DNA from: Apostichopus japonicus
Lineage: Eukaryota; Echinodermata; Holothuroidea; Aspidochirotida; Stichopodidae
Assembly: GCF_037975245.1 (NCBI RefSeq)
Contig: NC_092572.1
Span: 12,496,769-12,560,768 of the forward strand
Reading direction: 5' to 3'
DNA: 64,000 nucleotides
Part shown: piece by piece, positions 1 through 11,426 of the stretch
How positions within the stretch are numbered: the stretch's first letter is position 1
Layout of the letters: each line of letters starts with the position of its first letter
Translations under genes and position numbers: made by a program
Notes under the pieces: generated by a model
Told to the model about the DNA's origin: nothing
Database searches by the model: none
The model's input: the letters and a program-made list of their open reading frames with translations, nothing else

Positions 1-166
1 CGTGCTATAACTCGGTAGCATGTGCTATTAGGATTACAAAAAGAACTGAGGATATTTGTAATTTCAAAAAATCAAGTTGTTGGGATTTGTTGGGATTACA
101 CATATCCTCAGTTCTTACTGTAATCTTTATAACACATGCTACCGATTTATCAGATTTATCAGCACG
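1..166. repeat. Imperfect inverted repeat (hairpin, MITE-like)
   Basis: Bases 1-62 pair with 95-166 in inverted orientation. Shared blocks include cggtagcatgtg, aagaactgaggatat and the terminal cgtgct; the right arm has a small insertion containing gataaatct. The loop is about 32 bases. The window begins exactly at the left tip, so target-site duplications cannot be checked. It could be a fold-back MITE or the end of a larger element. Confidence 0.7.
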
Positions 167-957
167 ATCCAGTTTTTACTGTGGTATAAAACTTTGAGAT
201 TTACAGTAGTTACTGTAATCTCTGTGTGAATCGGCTGGTTTGAAGAGGAATTATGATTATCCTGCAAGTATGATTTATCAAGAATTTCTACGTAAAGTTG
301 GTATTAGATTTCAGGTTCAAACTTCAATGTATTTTCAGAATGGTTGCAATGGAGGAATATTACTGTTGATTATTTGATAATTGCCCAAAATTACCACCAA
401 AAACAAAAGGGATTCCCATTGTTTTTTAACATATTGTTCTCTGAACTACGTTAAAATCTCGACATTTTGTTACACGGAATCAATTTCCCTATTGTTCTCC
501 CACGCATTGACTTATACACTTAATTTGTTTAATTAATGTAGCATCCTCTTGTAACTACCTTCACGTGTTGGACCAACAAAGGAATCAAAGTTGGTCATGC
601 CGCGCTCTTCATGGCAACTTCAATGTTCCATATATTACGAATTAAGAATCTAGAAGTCAGCTATAGAAAATTCTGGGTTCTGGTCACTTATTCTGATGGT
701 TTTTACTCACCCCAGAACGGCTGATTTTCAAACTACAACCTCGCTGCGTTTTAAAAGGAAACCACTCAGAAATTGGTCGTCGTGTTCCTCTTCTCGCTCT
801 CTTTTATTCTTCTGTCTATTTTGTCTGTTTTTTTTTCCTTTATAATTTACATGATTCTTGATATATTTTCACAGATATCAGTGCACCACACTGAGTACAG
901 AGAAGGAATGGGATAGGGGAGGGGGGGGGGGGGAGTAGAGTACTGAATGGGGTTGAT
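167..957. other. No gene recognised
   Basis: AT-rich sequence with no convincing exon or long frame on either strand. A run of G lies at about 917-933, just before the hAT MITE. Confidence 0.5.
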
Positions 958-1296
958 CAGGGGTTCCCTAACAGGGGGTGCGTGAGTCCATCCCAGGGGT
1001 TCGTGAGACGTTTCTGAAAGTCAAAACTAGAGTACTTTTTGTTGAACTAAAATCTGATATATCATATAAGTTAGTAATGTACAAAAGTCGTACCACACGC
1101 ATATTACCATAATAGTTCCGTACCGTGCATTTTTCATTACATTATTACACTATGAACTTGATGTTTTACGAAGCACTGTTATGCGTATTATAGTATAATA
1201 ATGACTCAGATCGTGTCTCGAAAAGTTGGGGGTTCGTGGACAACTCTGACATCCACAGGGGTTCGTGGGGGGGGGGATACAGTTAGAAAAACCCTG
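958..1296. mobile_element. Non-autonomous hAT element (MITE) with 8-bp TSD
   Basis: The 339-bp element starts CAGGGGTTCCCTAAC and ends GTTAGAAAAACCCTG, so 12 of 15 terminal positions are inverted-complementary. It is flanked by gggttgat (950-957) and gggtcgat (1297-1304), an 8-bp duplication with one mismatch. CAGGG termini and 8-bp duplications are hAT hallmarks. Its left 150 bases closely match 13264-13430, where the same 5' region leads to a BED-finger frame, so this is probably an internally deleted derivative of that family. There is no coding capacity. Confidence 0.8.
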
Positions 1297-3527
1297 GGGT
1301 CGATTGAGAGGATGTAAACGAAGGAGAGCGTCGTTTGACAAGGGGGTTTAACTTATTTGCATTCAACAGGTCGTGTTTCAATTAATCAGCAGAGAGATAA
1401 GACTTTTAGTGTCCCTTGGTAATGTCCAACGTGACATGTTTATATTTGAAAGGACCCGCCTTCCTATACTCAAAATCCACGGTGTACAGAGATCAACGTT
1501 GGTCGGTAAGAGGGAACAAACATTCTATTGTACTTATAGTGAACAATGTACAGGGATAGGGTCACGTGTGGCCAGCTCTTTGTATGACGTGTCCTTTCGG
1601 TTCATCCAATGAACACCGTCGTAGGCATCCGAATATATTTTTAAATGTTACATAGTAACAAAATGTTGTATAACACTATAATATCTCTCAGATTTGAAGC
1701 GTTTATTATGGGTGTTCTTCTTAAAATTAACAAAGGTCACGTGAAGACGACTTTAGGACAAATTTATTTTATTTGAAAAGTGAATTCTTCAAACTAAAAG
1801 CAAGTCATTTATCAAATAATAGTAGAGATATTATTCAAATTCGTATTTGAATAATATGAACTAAGGCCCCACGTCAACTCCCATGCCCACCCCCCCCCCC
1901 CCCACACGCCAGAATCCGTTCACCCCAACCACTAACTGCATTTTTTTAAGTTAAGTGAGATTTTCTAATGCACTTACTTTAGTAAACGATTCCTCACAAT
2001 TCTAAAATGTACTAGAATTATATAATAGACATGCAAACAAATATAAAAATTGACAATTTCAATATTGGTCGTCTGAGTTTTTATTTTATTCTTTTGTTTT
2101 AAATATAACTTGATAACAGCTACTCTAATAAACAGATTGTTCTTGTTTAATATTTCATATTCGTATCGAAAGTGCTTACATGATAATTTGCATATGAATA
2201 CACGAGGTATTGTTATACTTTACCAAAATTGCACGAACGAGTCAAAATTGAAATGAAGTGAAAAAATGGGGAATTTCGATAAAATTAGAATGAGATTTGA
2301 AAACGTTTCTAATCATCACGTCAGTGGCAGAAGAGTACAAGTAGCAAATCTGGTGAAAAGCTTCATCTGTGGCCACCAGCAACTTTTGATGCCATTTTAA
2401 ATTCCAACTTGACCAGCGTTAGCTGTGAAGCAGAGGAGAATAATAAAGAGAGAGAGAGGGAAAGTAATAATTAATTTGTCAAATTTTTCATGAATTCATA
2501 AAAACTGGTAAATTTTCCAATAATTTGTAACATCTACAATAAATGATCACAACAAGATGCTAAACACATTTTAACAGTCAACTTAGTAACAATTAATAGC
2601 CTATTCTTGATCAGGATAAGACAGGATAAGAAGGGGGCGATGTTAGGTTGTCACCCCCACCCCCCCCCCCCCCCACTCAGTGAAAATCACAACTCGGTCC
2701 CAATCGATGCCAAGTCGGTTCCAAAATGGAGCCGACATCATGAAAGTAGGGGTAATAAAATGTCAAAACTACATTTCCCGGAAAGAAAATGTGTGCGGTA
2801 TTGAAGAACTTAGCATGCACAGATCCGGATATGTGACCTGGTTAATTCGCTTTGGCTTCGGCTTTGAACGGCTTTGAGTACAACGTTTCTGTATACGCTG
2901 CCGTGTTGGACGAATGTAGCCGTAATAGTAATACCGACTTTGCGATCAGCGTTATAGTCATTGCCGAATAAGCAATCCGCGGGAAACAAAAAATGAAGAA
3001 AACGAAACTAAAATCGTTCTCTATGTTTATTCCCTTACTTCTAAATTTCAAAGATTCAGAGAAATTGATTTCATCTCTCTCACTTGTTTCTTTCAGTTGG
3101 CAACCCGTGCAGCTTTAGTATAGGCTTTGCTACTAGACCCCTACACTAATTCTCTTAAGGAAGAGCGTATATTAGTGTTTTAAAGTCGCTACGAGGGAAG
3201 AGGGAAGAAATATCTCCGAATGTTGTTAACGCTACCTTGACCCCGCCAGGCCTCCGATATTCATTCCAGAGAAATTTTCACATGTATTTTCGTGCTTTAA
3301 TCTCGCTATAGAATGAACAACAAATATCTCAAACAAAAAATGTTGCACATTACGGGGACCTCGCCCAGACCCCATTATGGCTTGTGACATACTACAGAGA
3401 AATTTCAGAGCAAGTCCCTTTTTGATATAACAGCTTCCGGAAACTTCGCACCCCTCCCCCACCCCACGTACTCCTAACAAATAGAAGTGTATGGTATGAA
3501 ACAAATTGCCCCTTGTCCTTATATATT
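1297..3527. other. No gene recognised; short dispersed repeat core
   Basis: No exon could be supported. Poly-C runs lie near 1891-1904 and 2654-2673. The 19-base core tattgaagaacttagcatg at 2799-2817 recurs at 21310-21328 with partly similar flanks, which suggests a divergent dispersed repeat. Confidence 0.45.
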
Positions 3528-4060
3528 GCTATGGTCGGTCCTAATGATAGCTACGGTCGGTCCTAATGATAGCTATGTTCGGTCCTACTGATAGCTACGG
3601 TCGGTCCTACTGATAGCTGGTCGGTCCTACTGATACCTATGGTCGGTCCTACTGATAGCTATGGTCGGTCTTACTGATAGCTATGGTCGGTCCTATTGAT
3701 AGCTATGGTCGGTCCTATTGATAGCTATTGTCGGTCCTACTGATAGCTATGGTCGGTCCTACTGATATCTATGGTCGGTCCTACTGATAGCTATGGTCGG
3801 TCCTATTGATAGCTATTGTCGGTCCTACTGATAGCTATGGTCGGTCCTACTGATATCTATGGTCGGTTCTACTGATAGCTATGGTAGGTCCTATTGATAT
3901 CTATAGTTGGTCCTACTATGGTCGGTCCTACTGATAGCTACGGTTGGTCCTACTGATAGCTATGGTCGGTTCTACTGATAGCTATTGTCGGTCCTACTGA
4001 TAGCTATGGTCGGTCCTACTGATAGCTATGGTCGGTCCTACTGATAGCTATGGTCGGTCC
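3528..4060. repeat. 22-bp minisatellite, about 24 units
   Basis: Tandem copies of a 22-base unit (tatggtcggtcctactgata plus gc). Variants such as tattgtcgg, gatatc and ctattgat recur as blocks, so higher-order copying has occurred. The array ends abruptly at tcggtcccgaattcg. Frames across it are repeat artefacts. Confidence 0.95.
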
Positions 4061-5423
4061 CGAATTCGATCTGCACTCCTTGAGGAATGGCGCATTTTCG
4101 CCCCTGCTGTCCATAGGAGTAGGGTGAGTGTGGAGAGGGGGGGGGGTGGGAGGGGTGGAGGACTTTCTCGCAATTTGGAAAGAAAGGAGGTATCTCCCGC
4201 TTATTTCTAATAAGTGATGCCGTCACTGCGTTCATTGCTTTTTTAGCTGGTTACTATATGAACAAGCAAGACTTTGACGCAGCTCAATCAACCGTTATTT
4301 TCATATACCGCATAATAAATAATATGGAAAAATATCGGAGAATATAATAAAACTATCGGAAAATTGAAAAGCATGACTAAACATGTTACAAAACTATACT
4401 AAATTAGCTGCTAAATCACTTCTGTGGCACCTATAAAACATAATAATGAATCCATCCGCCTTCTACCCCCCCCCCCCTCTTGTCACTTATGCCCCTGGAA
4501 ATTATCAGTACTGTCATATAGTATAATCACCAATGAACTAACAGTCTTTGTTAACTATCGTATACACACCCGCCACCGCCCCACCCCCACAACCCACACA
4601 CACACAAATTATCCAAATATATAGAGACCTGGAATATAATTAATTAGGTCGGGGCGTAAAGTTGTTGAATTCTTATCACCAAAATACATTGACAGATCGG
4701 AAATCATTGCAATCAAACTCGCAATATGATGCTTTAGCTGAGAGCAGTTTGACATATGGTATATAGCACACACAATCAGCCATATGGTAATGCACATAGT
4801 AAAGAATACGGTGTTTTGTGTATATGCTGGATTAAGGTCAGGCGCGAATGATTTCTATTACTACCATCAATTATGAGGACAGAACATTAACACATTATGA
4901 GCATGCACATATTAAATCTCCGTATGTGATAATGAATGCCTTATAAGGTACAAACAGGTAAACAATTTTTTTAACAAATTCACGTTTGCGTTATTTATCG
5001 CGAGCTCAAAAACACCTATTCTAAACACCTACAGTTTATTTGCTGTTGTTTTGTTATATTTCATAATACACCTGTTTACCTACTCGTCACACTCTCCACC
5101 TCTCCCGCTCTCTCTCCATCTCTGTCTGCTTTTCTGACATTTGACAGCAAGCGCAACACCCCAACCCTTAACTATCCTCCTCCCAAGAAGTGTTTTATTG
5201 ATATTACTTACTTTGCGCACATGCCCCCTGTTGGAGCACAACACCATTCTTAATGAAGCACATGCAGGATGGATTTTCGGGACATGCTGTGAAAGAGAAC
5301 ATTTTATCTTTATTTTTCTTATATTGAAATCGTAGTAAGTTGATAAATCCAGATCATATATATTTATATATATATTTTCAATTACGTTTTCAATTATATA
5401 CATACTGTGAAAGAGAACATTTT
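4061..5423. other. No gene recognised
   Basis: Contains G- and C-runs (about 4138-4148 and 4449-4458), a short CA-rich stretch near 4590-4610 and otherwise featureless AT-rich DNA. No exon supported. Confidence 0.45.
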
Positions 5424-5610
<187 letters not shown>

Positions 5611-5668
5611 TTGGTTGGTTGGCGTCTATCTTGGCGCAGAGTGCTCTATGTCCAATGGACAGAGCGGA

Positions 5669-5782
5669 ATATATGTTGATACTAGTTGAGATTAGTGGAA
5701 CACCAGTTGTCTGACGCTCGCTATAACGCGTGAAACTCCAACTACTAGTGTTCCACTAGTCTCAACTAGTATCAACATATAT
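5669..5782. repeat. Inverted repeat with 35-bp arms
   Basis: Left arm 5669-5703 (atatgttgatactagttgag, attagtggaacac) is inverted-complementary to 5748-5782 with one clear mismatch. The loop of about 44 bases carries gctataacgcg. It adjoins AT microsatellites on both sides and may be a small hairpin element. Confidence 0.8.
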
Positions 5783-5874
5783 ATATATTTATATGTTTAT
5801 ATATATAAGGGCTCCCAAAACGTATATAATTTATTTTCCAAGGTCATCTGTAAGAAGGGTTAATTAAATTGAAT

Positions 5875-6094
5875 AAGAATGAATTTGAAGGTACTTGAAA
5901 AGAAAAGCCACCCAAGAAAGAACCTGATCACGAACAACCAAAGGGCTGATCAACTCTCAACCCCAGTACCCTTACATGATGACTGTGACTGTGTGATCAT
6001 CGTCAGATGTGTATCACAATTCCTTTACAAGGGTATAACATATAATACTACACATGATCTTAACCAAAAGGCCGAGAAGAATGATATCGAAGGT
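5875..6094 (-). mobile_element. U2 snRNA-derived SINE-like element, copy 1
   Basis: Read on the minus strand, the element begins CTTCTCGGCCTTTTGGTTAA, then GATCATGTGTAGTAT. This matches the 5' end of U2 snRNA, including the GTAGTA branch-site recognition segment. After about 45 bases the U2 match is lost. The rest instead matches the second copy at 29424-29605. Likely target duplications flank it: aagaatgaatttgaaggt (5875-5892) and aagaatgatatcgaaggt (6077-6094), 15 of 18 identical. It is therefore a retroposed SINE with a U2-like head, not a functional U2 gene: the Sm site and 3' stems are absent. Confidence 0.7.
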
Positions 6095-6333
6095 TTAAAC
6101 ACTACTGACTCCGTATGTATTAATCAGATACCATGCTTATTGAATAATTGAATGAAAAATGTTTATGCAACAAATTTGAACTAAACTGTGCAAATTAAAT
6201 AACGAATATTCATATATACAACTGAATTTAGTCAAATAAAGTGATCAAAAGTGCACTTTACGAAACCAATTTACAGATGCGGTTTCATGTTTGACTACTT
6301 TTAATTTATAGCTTAAAAAAAAAGGGTACTTAC

Positions 6334-6466
6334 GTTTCCAACTTCCTTTTTTCTTGCCCCTTGTCTTAAACATAAGATTCTCAAAGGCGGCGCCAGAGTC
6401 TTCAGCCGAGACAATAGCAATTGTTACAGAAAACAAAAGGAGGATGCTCAACAATTTGCTGTCCAT
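6334..6466 (-). CDS. Signal-peptide exon of an unidentified secreted protein
   Basis: The minus-strand exon starts ATG at 6466 and encodes 44 residues beginning MDSKLLSILLLFSVTIAIVS: an N-terminal hydrophobic run and an Ala-containing cleavage region followed by acidic EDSG. It then reads FENLMFKTRG and the basic KKKGSWK. It ends in a consensus donor, AAC followed by GTAAGT, at phase 1. Just upstream of the ATG, TTATTTGTCACAG looks like a splice acceptor, so a non-coding first exon may precede it. No downstream exon was found towards lower coordinates, where the U2-SINE, an AT microsatellite and a minisatellite lie. The basic segment after the signal peptide could be a propeptide or peptide-hormone/antimicrobial precursor, but the family is not recognised. 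Confidence 0.5.
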
Positions 6467-7431
6467 GATCTGTGACAAATAATTGAGCAAAAAATAATAA
6501 AATAATAATAACTAACCAAAAATAAATTAATGAATGATATTTAATAGCTGTAAATCTAAAAGGCCACACTACCTTAGAAGAACAATTAGGACTTACGCAA
6601 CATTTTAAAAAATTTGGTTTTGTTTTATAGTTAAATTAAAGTTCCTAGACATTAGCAGAATAGTAGTTACAAATAATGAGATATCATCCATTCTAAGTAA
6701 GTACAGCTTGCTGCTTCTGTGATCAAATTATGAACCGTTTTGTTCAACGCAAACAATTTTGTGTCCCACAGTTTTATGTAATATTTAATTTTTATACTTG
6801 CAGTCATTTTTCGTTGTTGAAAGATTTGATAAACTGCAGTGTAAAATTCCAGATTTAAGAGATTGCGTTATATTAATCATACATATTTTTTTTGTATAAA
6901 TTGTATACATAAGTTTAAGAAGTTGAGGCAAAAGTATAACTTACCGTTCTTTTTTTTCTCTCTCTCTCTGTTAAATTGGTACTTCTTGAAAGATCTAGTG
7001 ACGAATGATATTTTCGGAGAGTATCAACTCCTTTTTGCTCTTTGATGAGTTGGTTCAAAAAGTACGAACACAACAAAATGCTGGTATTTACGATGAAAGT
7101 TTACGCATGAATTCAACTATCTGGCTTAACTATAAATATACAATCTTTACTGAGATATCTGAAAAGGTATTCAAAATTATTTCGGTCCGATGAATATACG
7201 ATTAAAATTTAAAATTTCAGTAAACATAAAATGTGACTACTGCGCATGCCTGTTATAAATTTGAATAAACAAAATGGAGCATCAATTTTATTCTCCCCTT
7301 CATTTCTCATTAAAAAAAAGAAAACCATTTACGTGTACTGGTGTAAACTGCAGTGTTCTCCCAGAGGATAAGTGCATCAAGGCAACTCTCAACATCTTTT
7401 TTTTTTAAATACTATAGCCATGGCAGTTTTC
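6467..7431. other. No further gene recognised
   Basis: AT-rich. It would be the upstream region of the minus-strand signal-peptide exon. No clear TATA or non-coding exon could be fixed. Confidence 0.4.
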
Positions 7432-7907
7432 CTTAAAGGATCCCCCTATGTAGAAAATTCCTTTTTTTGGATGTTGTAAAGAATTGCAAAACACTGCTGT
7501 CAGTTGATCTTGTATTTTAATAACCCTTTCAATCCTTGAAAAATGACCCTTTTAAACAACTGAGCTTTACCAGTATAGTCTAAAACACAAACCATTGCAC
7601 AGATGCAACACAAAACTGAATGGACACAACAAAATAACAATACTTTATGGCCTCAAATGAAATGTTTACAATGTGTTATGTCATCCGACGGCATTCTGTT
7701 GTGTATATGAAATTCAAAGACCATATTTTGGTAGAGTTATTATATATATATATATTTACATTAACATTTAGATCTACACTGAGAAGATGACGTCATAATA
7801 TAAAACAAGCCTTAAATGAGCAGTGCTGGTAATGTTTTCATAGCTATTCTGGTTTTCAAGAGACTCACTTAAAAGTATATGCTTAATCTCTGGAACGCTC
7901 CTTTAAG
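7432..7907. mobile_element. MITE-like repeat with cttaaagga ends
   Basis: The left end cttaaaggatcccc and the right end ggaacgctcctttaag are imperfect inverted repeats enclosing 476 bp. An internal segment (about 7580-7715, with ctttatggcctcaaatgaaa and gcattctgttgtgtatatga) recurs at 7990-8275 (reverse), 18230-18540 and 19445-19670. No certain target duplication was seen. The superfamily is not assigned. Confidence 0.45.
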
Positions 7908-7989
7908 ACTACGCTGATAATGATGACGTCAGCTGATCGGTTTAAGCATAACATGTGAATGGTGCTAAATACCGTTTTATAAATTCTAA

Positions 7990-8275
7990 CAAATCAACCA
8001 AAACATATGTTTGTTAAGTCGATATAAAACACACAGCATCCTTGGATGACATTTAACAATATCGTACTTGCTGCATTGTAATGCGTTGTTATGCATTGTA
8101 GTGCATTGTAATGCATTGTAATGCATTTTAATGCATTTTAATGCATTATAATGCATTGTAAATGTGTCTTTTGAGGCCATAAAGGTATTATGTTTCCCGT
8201 TGAGCTGTGTGTTGTATCTGAGGAACTGACCCAATGGTCTGTGTTCTTAGACTATACAGGCCAGTCACTTTAATT
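7990..8275 (-). repeat. Reverse copy of the 7.4-kb MITE family with 10-bp expansion
   Basis: The minus strand reads gtgactggcctgtatagtct, then tttatggcctcaaaagacac, then gtcatccaaggatgctgtgt, matching 7580-7715 and 19445-19640. Inside it, at about 8071-8160, the unit atgcattgta is tandemly repeated about nine times where other copies have a single similar sequence, so the 10-mer expanded after insertion. Confidence 0.6.
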
Positions 8276-9639
8276 GACGACCGTCAGCTGTTTAAACGGC
8301 AATTTCTCAAGAATTTGATGTTATGTATTCCCAACCTGCACTGATAGCTGTAATTTTAAGGTCATATCCTATCCTTTCATCCTATCATTCCTTCAATACA
8401 GTCGAACATAGCCTTTTGTAAAATATATCCTCGAAATCATTCTTGAGAAATTCCTTTTGTTATTCAACTTTTTTTTTTCTTTTTTAGGGAATGAAATACA
8501 GTGTAATCAGAGTTATAATATATGGGATAATAAAACAATATTAATTAGAGAAATTCTACTAATTACACTCTATTTCCCCAACCCTGTCTTATCCCCTTCT
8601 TTATCCCCTTGCACCATTGTATTTTGCCCAATGAAATAAGGCGGCGTGCATATTTCACTGCAACTGGGATTCTCATAATTCAATCTGTGATATTACAGTC
8701 GAAGGAGTTATTAATTCCTGAGAAATGTGCTTGAAAAATAAAACACCCACACCTTGTAAAAAAATGTATTATAAGAGCAGTAACTTGGGCGGATTACTCC
8801 GGTTCCTACCCGTCACTTTCGACAAGGTCAAGTTGATAAACAATGGATGGAGAAGATGAAAGCAACAAGTTTGTTTGTCGCGCACTATTGCTCAAGGACG
8901 CAATGAAATGGCGTCATAATTCAAGGCCACCCTGGTTCTATGAGAGGGCTGATTCCAAACGCGTTATATGCCCGCTGTGCGTGTCATAGTTTTTAGTGCA
9001 TTTATTTATAGCATGTATGCTTTAAATAGATAGATATATAAAGTACGACTTTTTTTTAACTTTGCGATGTCCAAAAGAATACTAACTAACTTCAATTGCG
9101 TCCGTTGTTTACGTCACTAATACTCAAATTCGGCGAAAGGTATTTGTAAAAGTCAGGGTAGAACCGGCAAAAAAAATTATTGGTTACGTATTGCAAATTA
9201 TCAAGGTGTGGTTGAACACCTCAACCTGCAGCTTTAAGTTTAAGACCGGCATTGATGCACAAATACGTTATCAAGTGACACAAATAGAATCCTCTCGATT
9301 TGTGTCCTCGAGGAATGAACTTTGCGTGAGAAGCAATCTAATTTATTAATATGCATATTGCGTAATTATACGTGGCAATGAAATGGCACTTTATTTTTAA
9401 TTACAAAAAACGCAGAGAAGAAAGTATTTATCAGATTAATGCGAGGTTTTATTAGGATAATATTGTATACGAACTATTGTTTTAGAATTTGATAAAACAA
9501 AAATCCTACTTGAAATGCAGACTGCCCGAAAGACCGACAGACCGACAAAGAGATGACAAGGCACACGGCAGGGCGATTGCGAAGTCAAAGGATTTGCGAC
9601 CTATGGAATGCAGGTGTCTAGTCTTGGTCAAATCATCAT
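8276..9639. other. No gene recognised
   Basis: AT-rich non-coding sequence with a few T-runs. No exon, repeat array or RNA gene could be supported. Confidence 0.4.
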
Positions 9640-9661
9640 TGTAGTGCGCGTGCGCGCTACA
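9640..9661. promoter_or_regulatory. Near-palindromic NRF1/P3A2-like site
   Basis: Bases 9640-9661 form an almost perfect palindrome, tgtag-tgcgcgtgcgcg-ctaca. The minus strand contains CGCGCACGCGCA, which fits the NRF1-family consensus YGCGCAYGCGCR; sea-urchin P3A2 belongs to this family. The alternating purine-pyrimidine core could also favour Z-DNA. No adjacent gene was recognised, so function is unproven. Confidence 0.35.
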
Positions 9662-10384
9662 ATATTGGCATTACTGGCCAAGTGAACGATACCTACATGA
9701 CTGGACGTTGTAACTTAAAGTTTCATATAGTCTCTGTACATTTGCAGTTGCAGAGGCTAGCTGCAAGGCCAACTTATTCTGAGCCTGGGGGGGGGGGACC
9801 CCTTTTCTTTGGCAAATAAGGAAATTTATAGGTCTCTTGATGCAAAATGATGTATAATAGTACATTTTACTATAATAATGGTTAGCTAGCATTATTTGTT
9901 TTTGCATTTGGGTTATACAGAGGGTGTTTTGAACCCCCATGGAGCCTGATTCAGGACAATTAATGTTTGATTGGCATTAAACAGTCAGACCATGCACACA
10001 TACATCAAGGCATCAAACTTCTGTTGTATCCTAGCTTACTCTAATTTGATAAATGTCTGATATTAAATTTAATTAATTAATATGTCACAAATGTTGAATT
10101 GGCTCATGTGGTTAAAACTTTTCAGGTTTGGTAGTGAACTGTATGATATAGCGCCAAAATTATGACATGTAATCTCCAATAAAAAAATTGAGCCAGTAAT
10201 ATAAACATGTAGGTGTCACAATAAAAGATCATCCAATTAACTCAATGCCTAAGCATAGTTCAGTTGTACACTAACGGTCTACCCTCAACCAACATGGTGA
10301 ATGTTAATTATCTTAATAGTGGAGCTTAAACATAAACCTTTCAAGATGATAATTTATTTTATATATGACTTACAGAAATTGGAC
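9662..10384. other. No gene recognised; may hold the 3' flank of the Ty3 remnant
   Basis: A G-run lies at 9787-9796. The sequence lies downstream of the Ty3/gypsy remnant on its coding strand, but no LTR could be matched. Confidence 0.4.
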
Positions 10385-11165
10385 TCATTGTTCGTTTTGG
10401 CAGAGTTGGACTCCAAGAAGGCTCTAGAGAGGATGTCGGCTATGTACATGTGCTTTCCGTGTTGATAAGTGATGTCATAGTCATGTTTTTGGAGCGTAGG
10501 AGCTTTCCTTGTAGACGCTTAGGGGCTTTCAAAAGTGGCTTCTTTGCGATCATTTCTAATGACGTGTGGTCACTGATGACCATTGGTTTTGCGACCGAAG
10601 GTGTACTGGTGAAAAACGCTCGAAGGAGAATTACCACCGCTAACATTTCTTTTTCGATGGTGGCATAGCGTGTTTCTGTATCAGTTAACGCTCAACTCGC
10701 GTATGCTACTGGCCGCACATTCTGTACGAGTACGGATCCTATGCCTTTACCGCTTGCGTCACATTGTATTGTAATCGGTGTCTTCGGGCCGTTGTAGTAC
10801 GCGAGAACTGGTGCGCTTGTGACCATGTGTGTCATGCGCTCTAGGGCCTATTCCTGTCGTGCCCCCAAAGCCCGTCTGGCCTTGTGAGTTGTCTCAACGG
10901 GTCCAATGTCACCGAAAGACTGGGTAGAAATCAGCTTAGATAGTCAACAAACCCAACCAGTCGCTGGGCCGCTTGGCACGTCTGTTGGTGTTGGCATACA
11001 AATAATCACTTGACTTTTGCAGGGTCAGGTTTGAGACCCTTGTTGGTAACTAAAGGTGCCCTAGAAATTGTGTTTTTTTCTACTCTGATGATTGATTTCT
11101 CTCTACTTATGTTGTGCTCTGTGCAACGTGCTGGTAGGACTTTGAGATTGCTGTCACTCTTGGCA
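10385..11165 (-). pseudogene. RT thumb/connection and RNase H remnant (Ty3/gypsy pol)
   Basis: Minus-strand translation, switching frames, reads GLKPDPAKVK, then QAAQRLVGFVDYLS and FLPSLSVTLDPLRQLTRPD (RT thumb/connection). It then reads TIQCDASGKGIGSVLVQN and VRPVAYAS, a stop, ALTDTETRYATIEKEMLAVV (RNase H-like start with the D of CDAS and the E of EKEM), SLEMIAKKPLLKAPKRLQ, and finally HGKHMYIADILSRAF. At least one frameshift separates KRLQGKLLRS from YDITYQHGK. These are family-typical motifs. The frame is interrupted several times, so no product is expected. Confidence 0.85.
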
Positions 11166-11259
11166 TACTTTTCTGCCCTGTTTGGGGGTTAAATCCTACT
11201 GTAAACTCTACTGAGTTCCATTTGTATGGTTTATAGTTTTAATCTACATTTGTAGAGTG

Positions 11260-11370
11260 CTTGGCTCATACGTGATCAAGTTTTGCTGATGAATGTATCT
11301 TTCTGGAATCGTATTCAGCTTTGCTCCACAGTCTATTTTGAATGTTACTAGGGGTGTCATTTGGCTTGAT
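11260..11370 (-). pseudogene. Retropepsin-like protease remnant (Ty3/gypsy)
   Basis: Minus-strand translation gives VTFKIDCGAKLNTIPERYI. This matches the retroviral-type aspartic protease context, where a DTGA or DSGA motif is expected. Here the active-site triad reads DCG, and the domain breaks off soon after at a stop. It lies between gag and the RT remnant, as expected. Only the N-terminal third of the domain is recognisable. Confidence 0.6.
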
Positions 11371-11426
11371 CAACATTTTCGCGAATATGCCTTGGTTGTT
11401 GACGCTGTTTATATGTGTTCATGCTG

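Noticed and set aside
6000-6094. A functional U2 snRNA gene on the minus strand
   Set aside because: Only the first 45 or so bases match U2; the Sm site and stems III/IV are absent and target duplications flank it.
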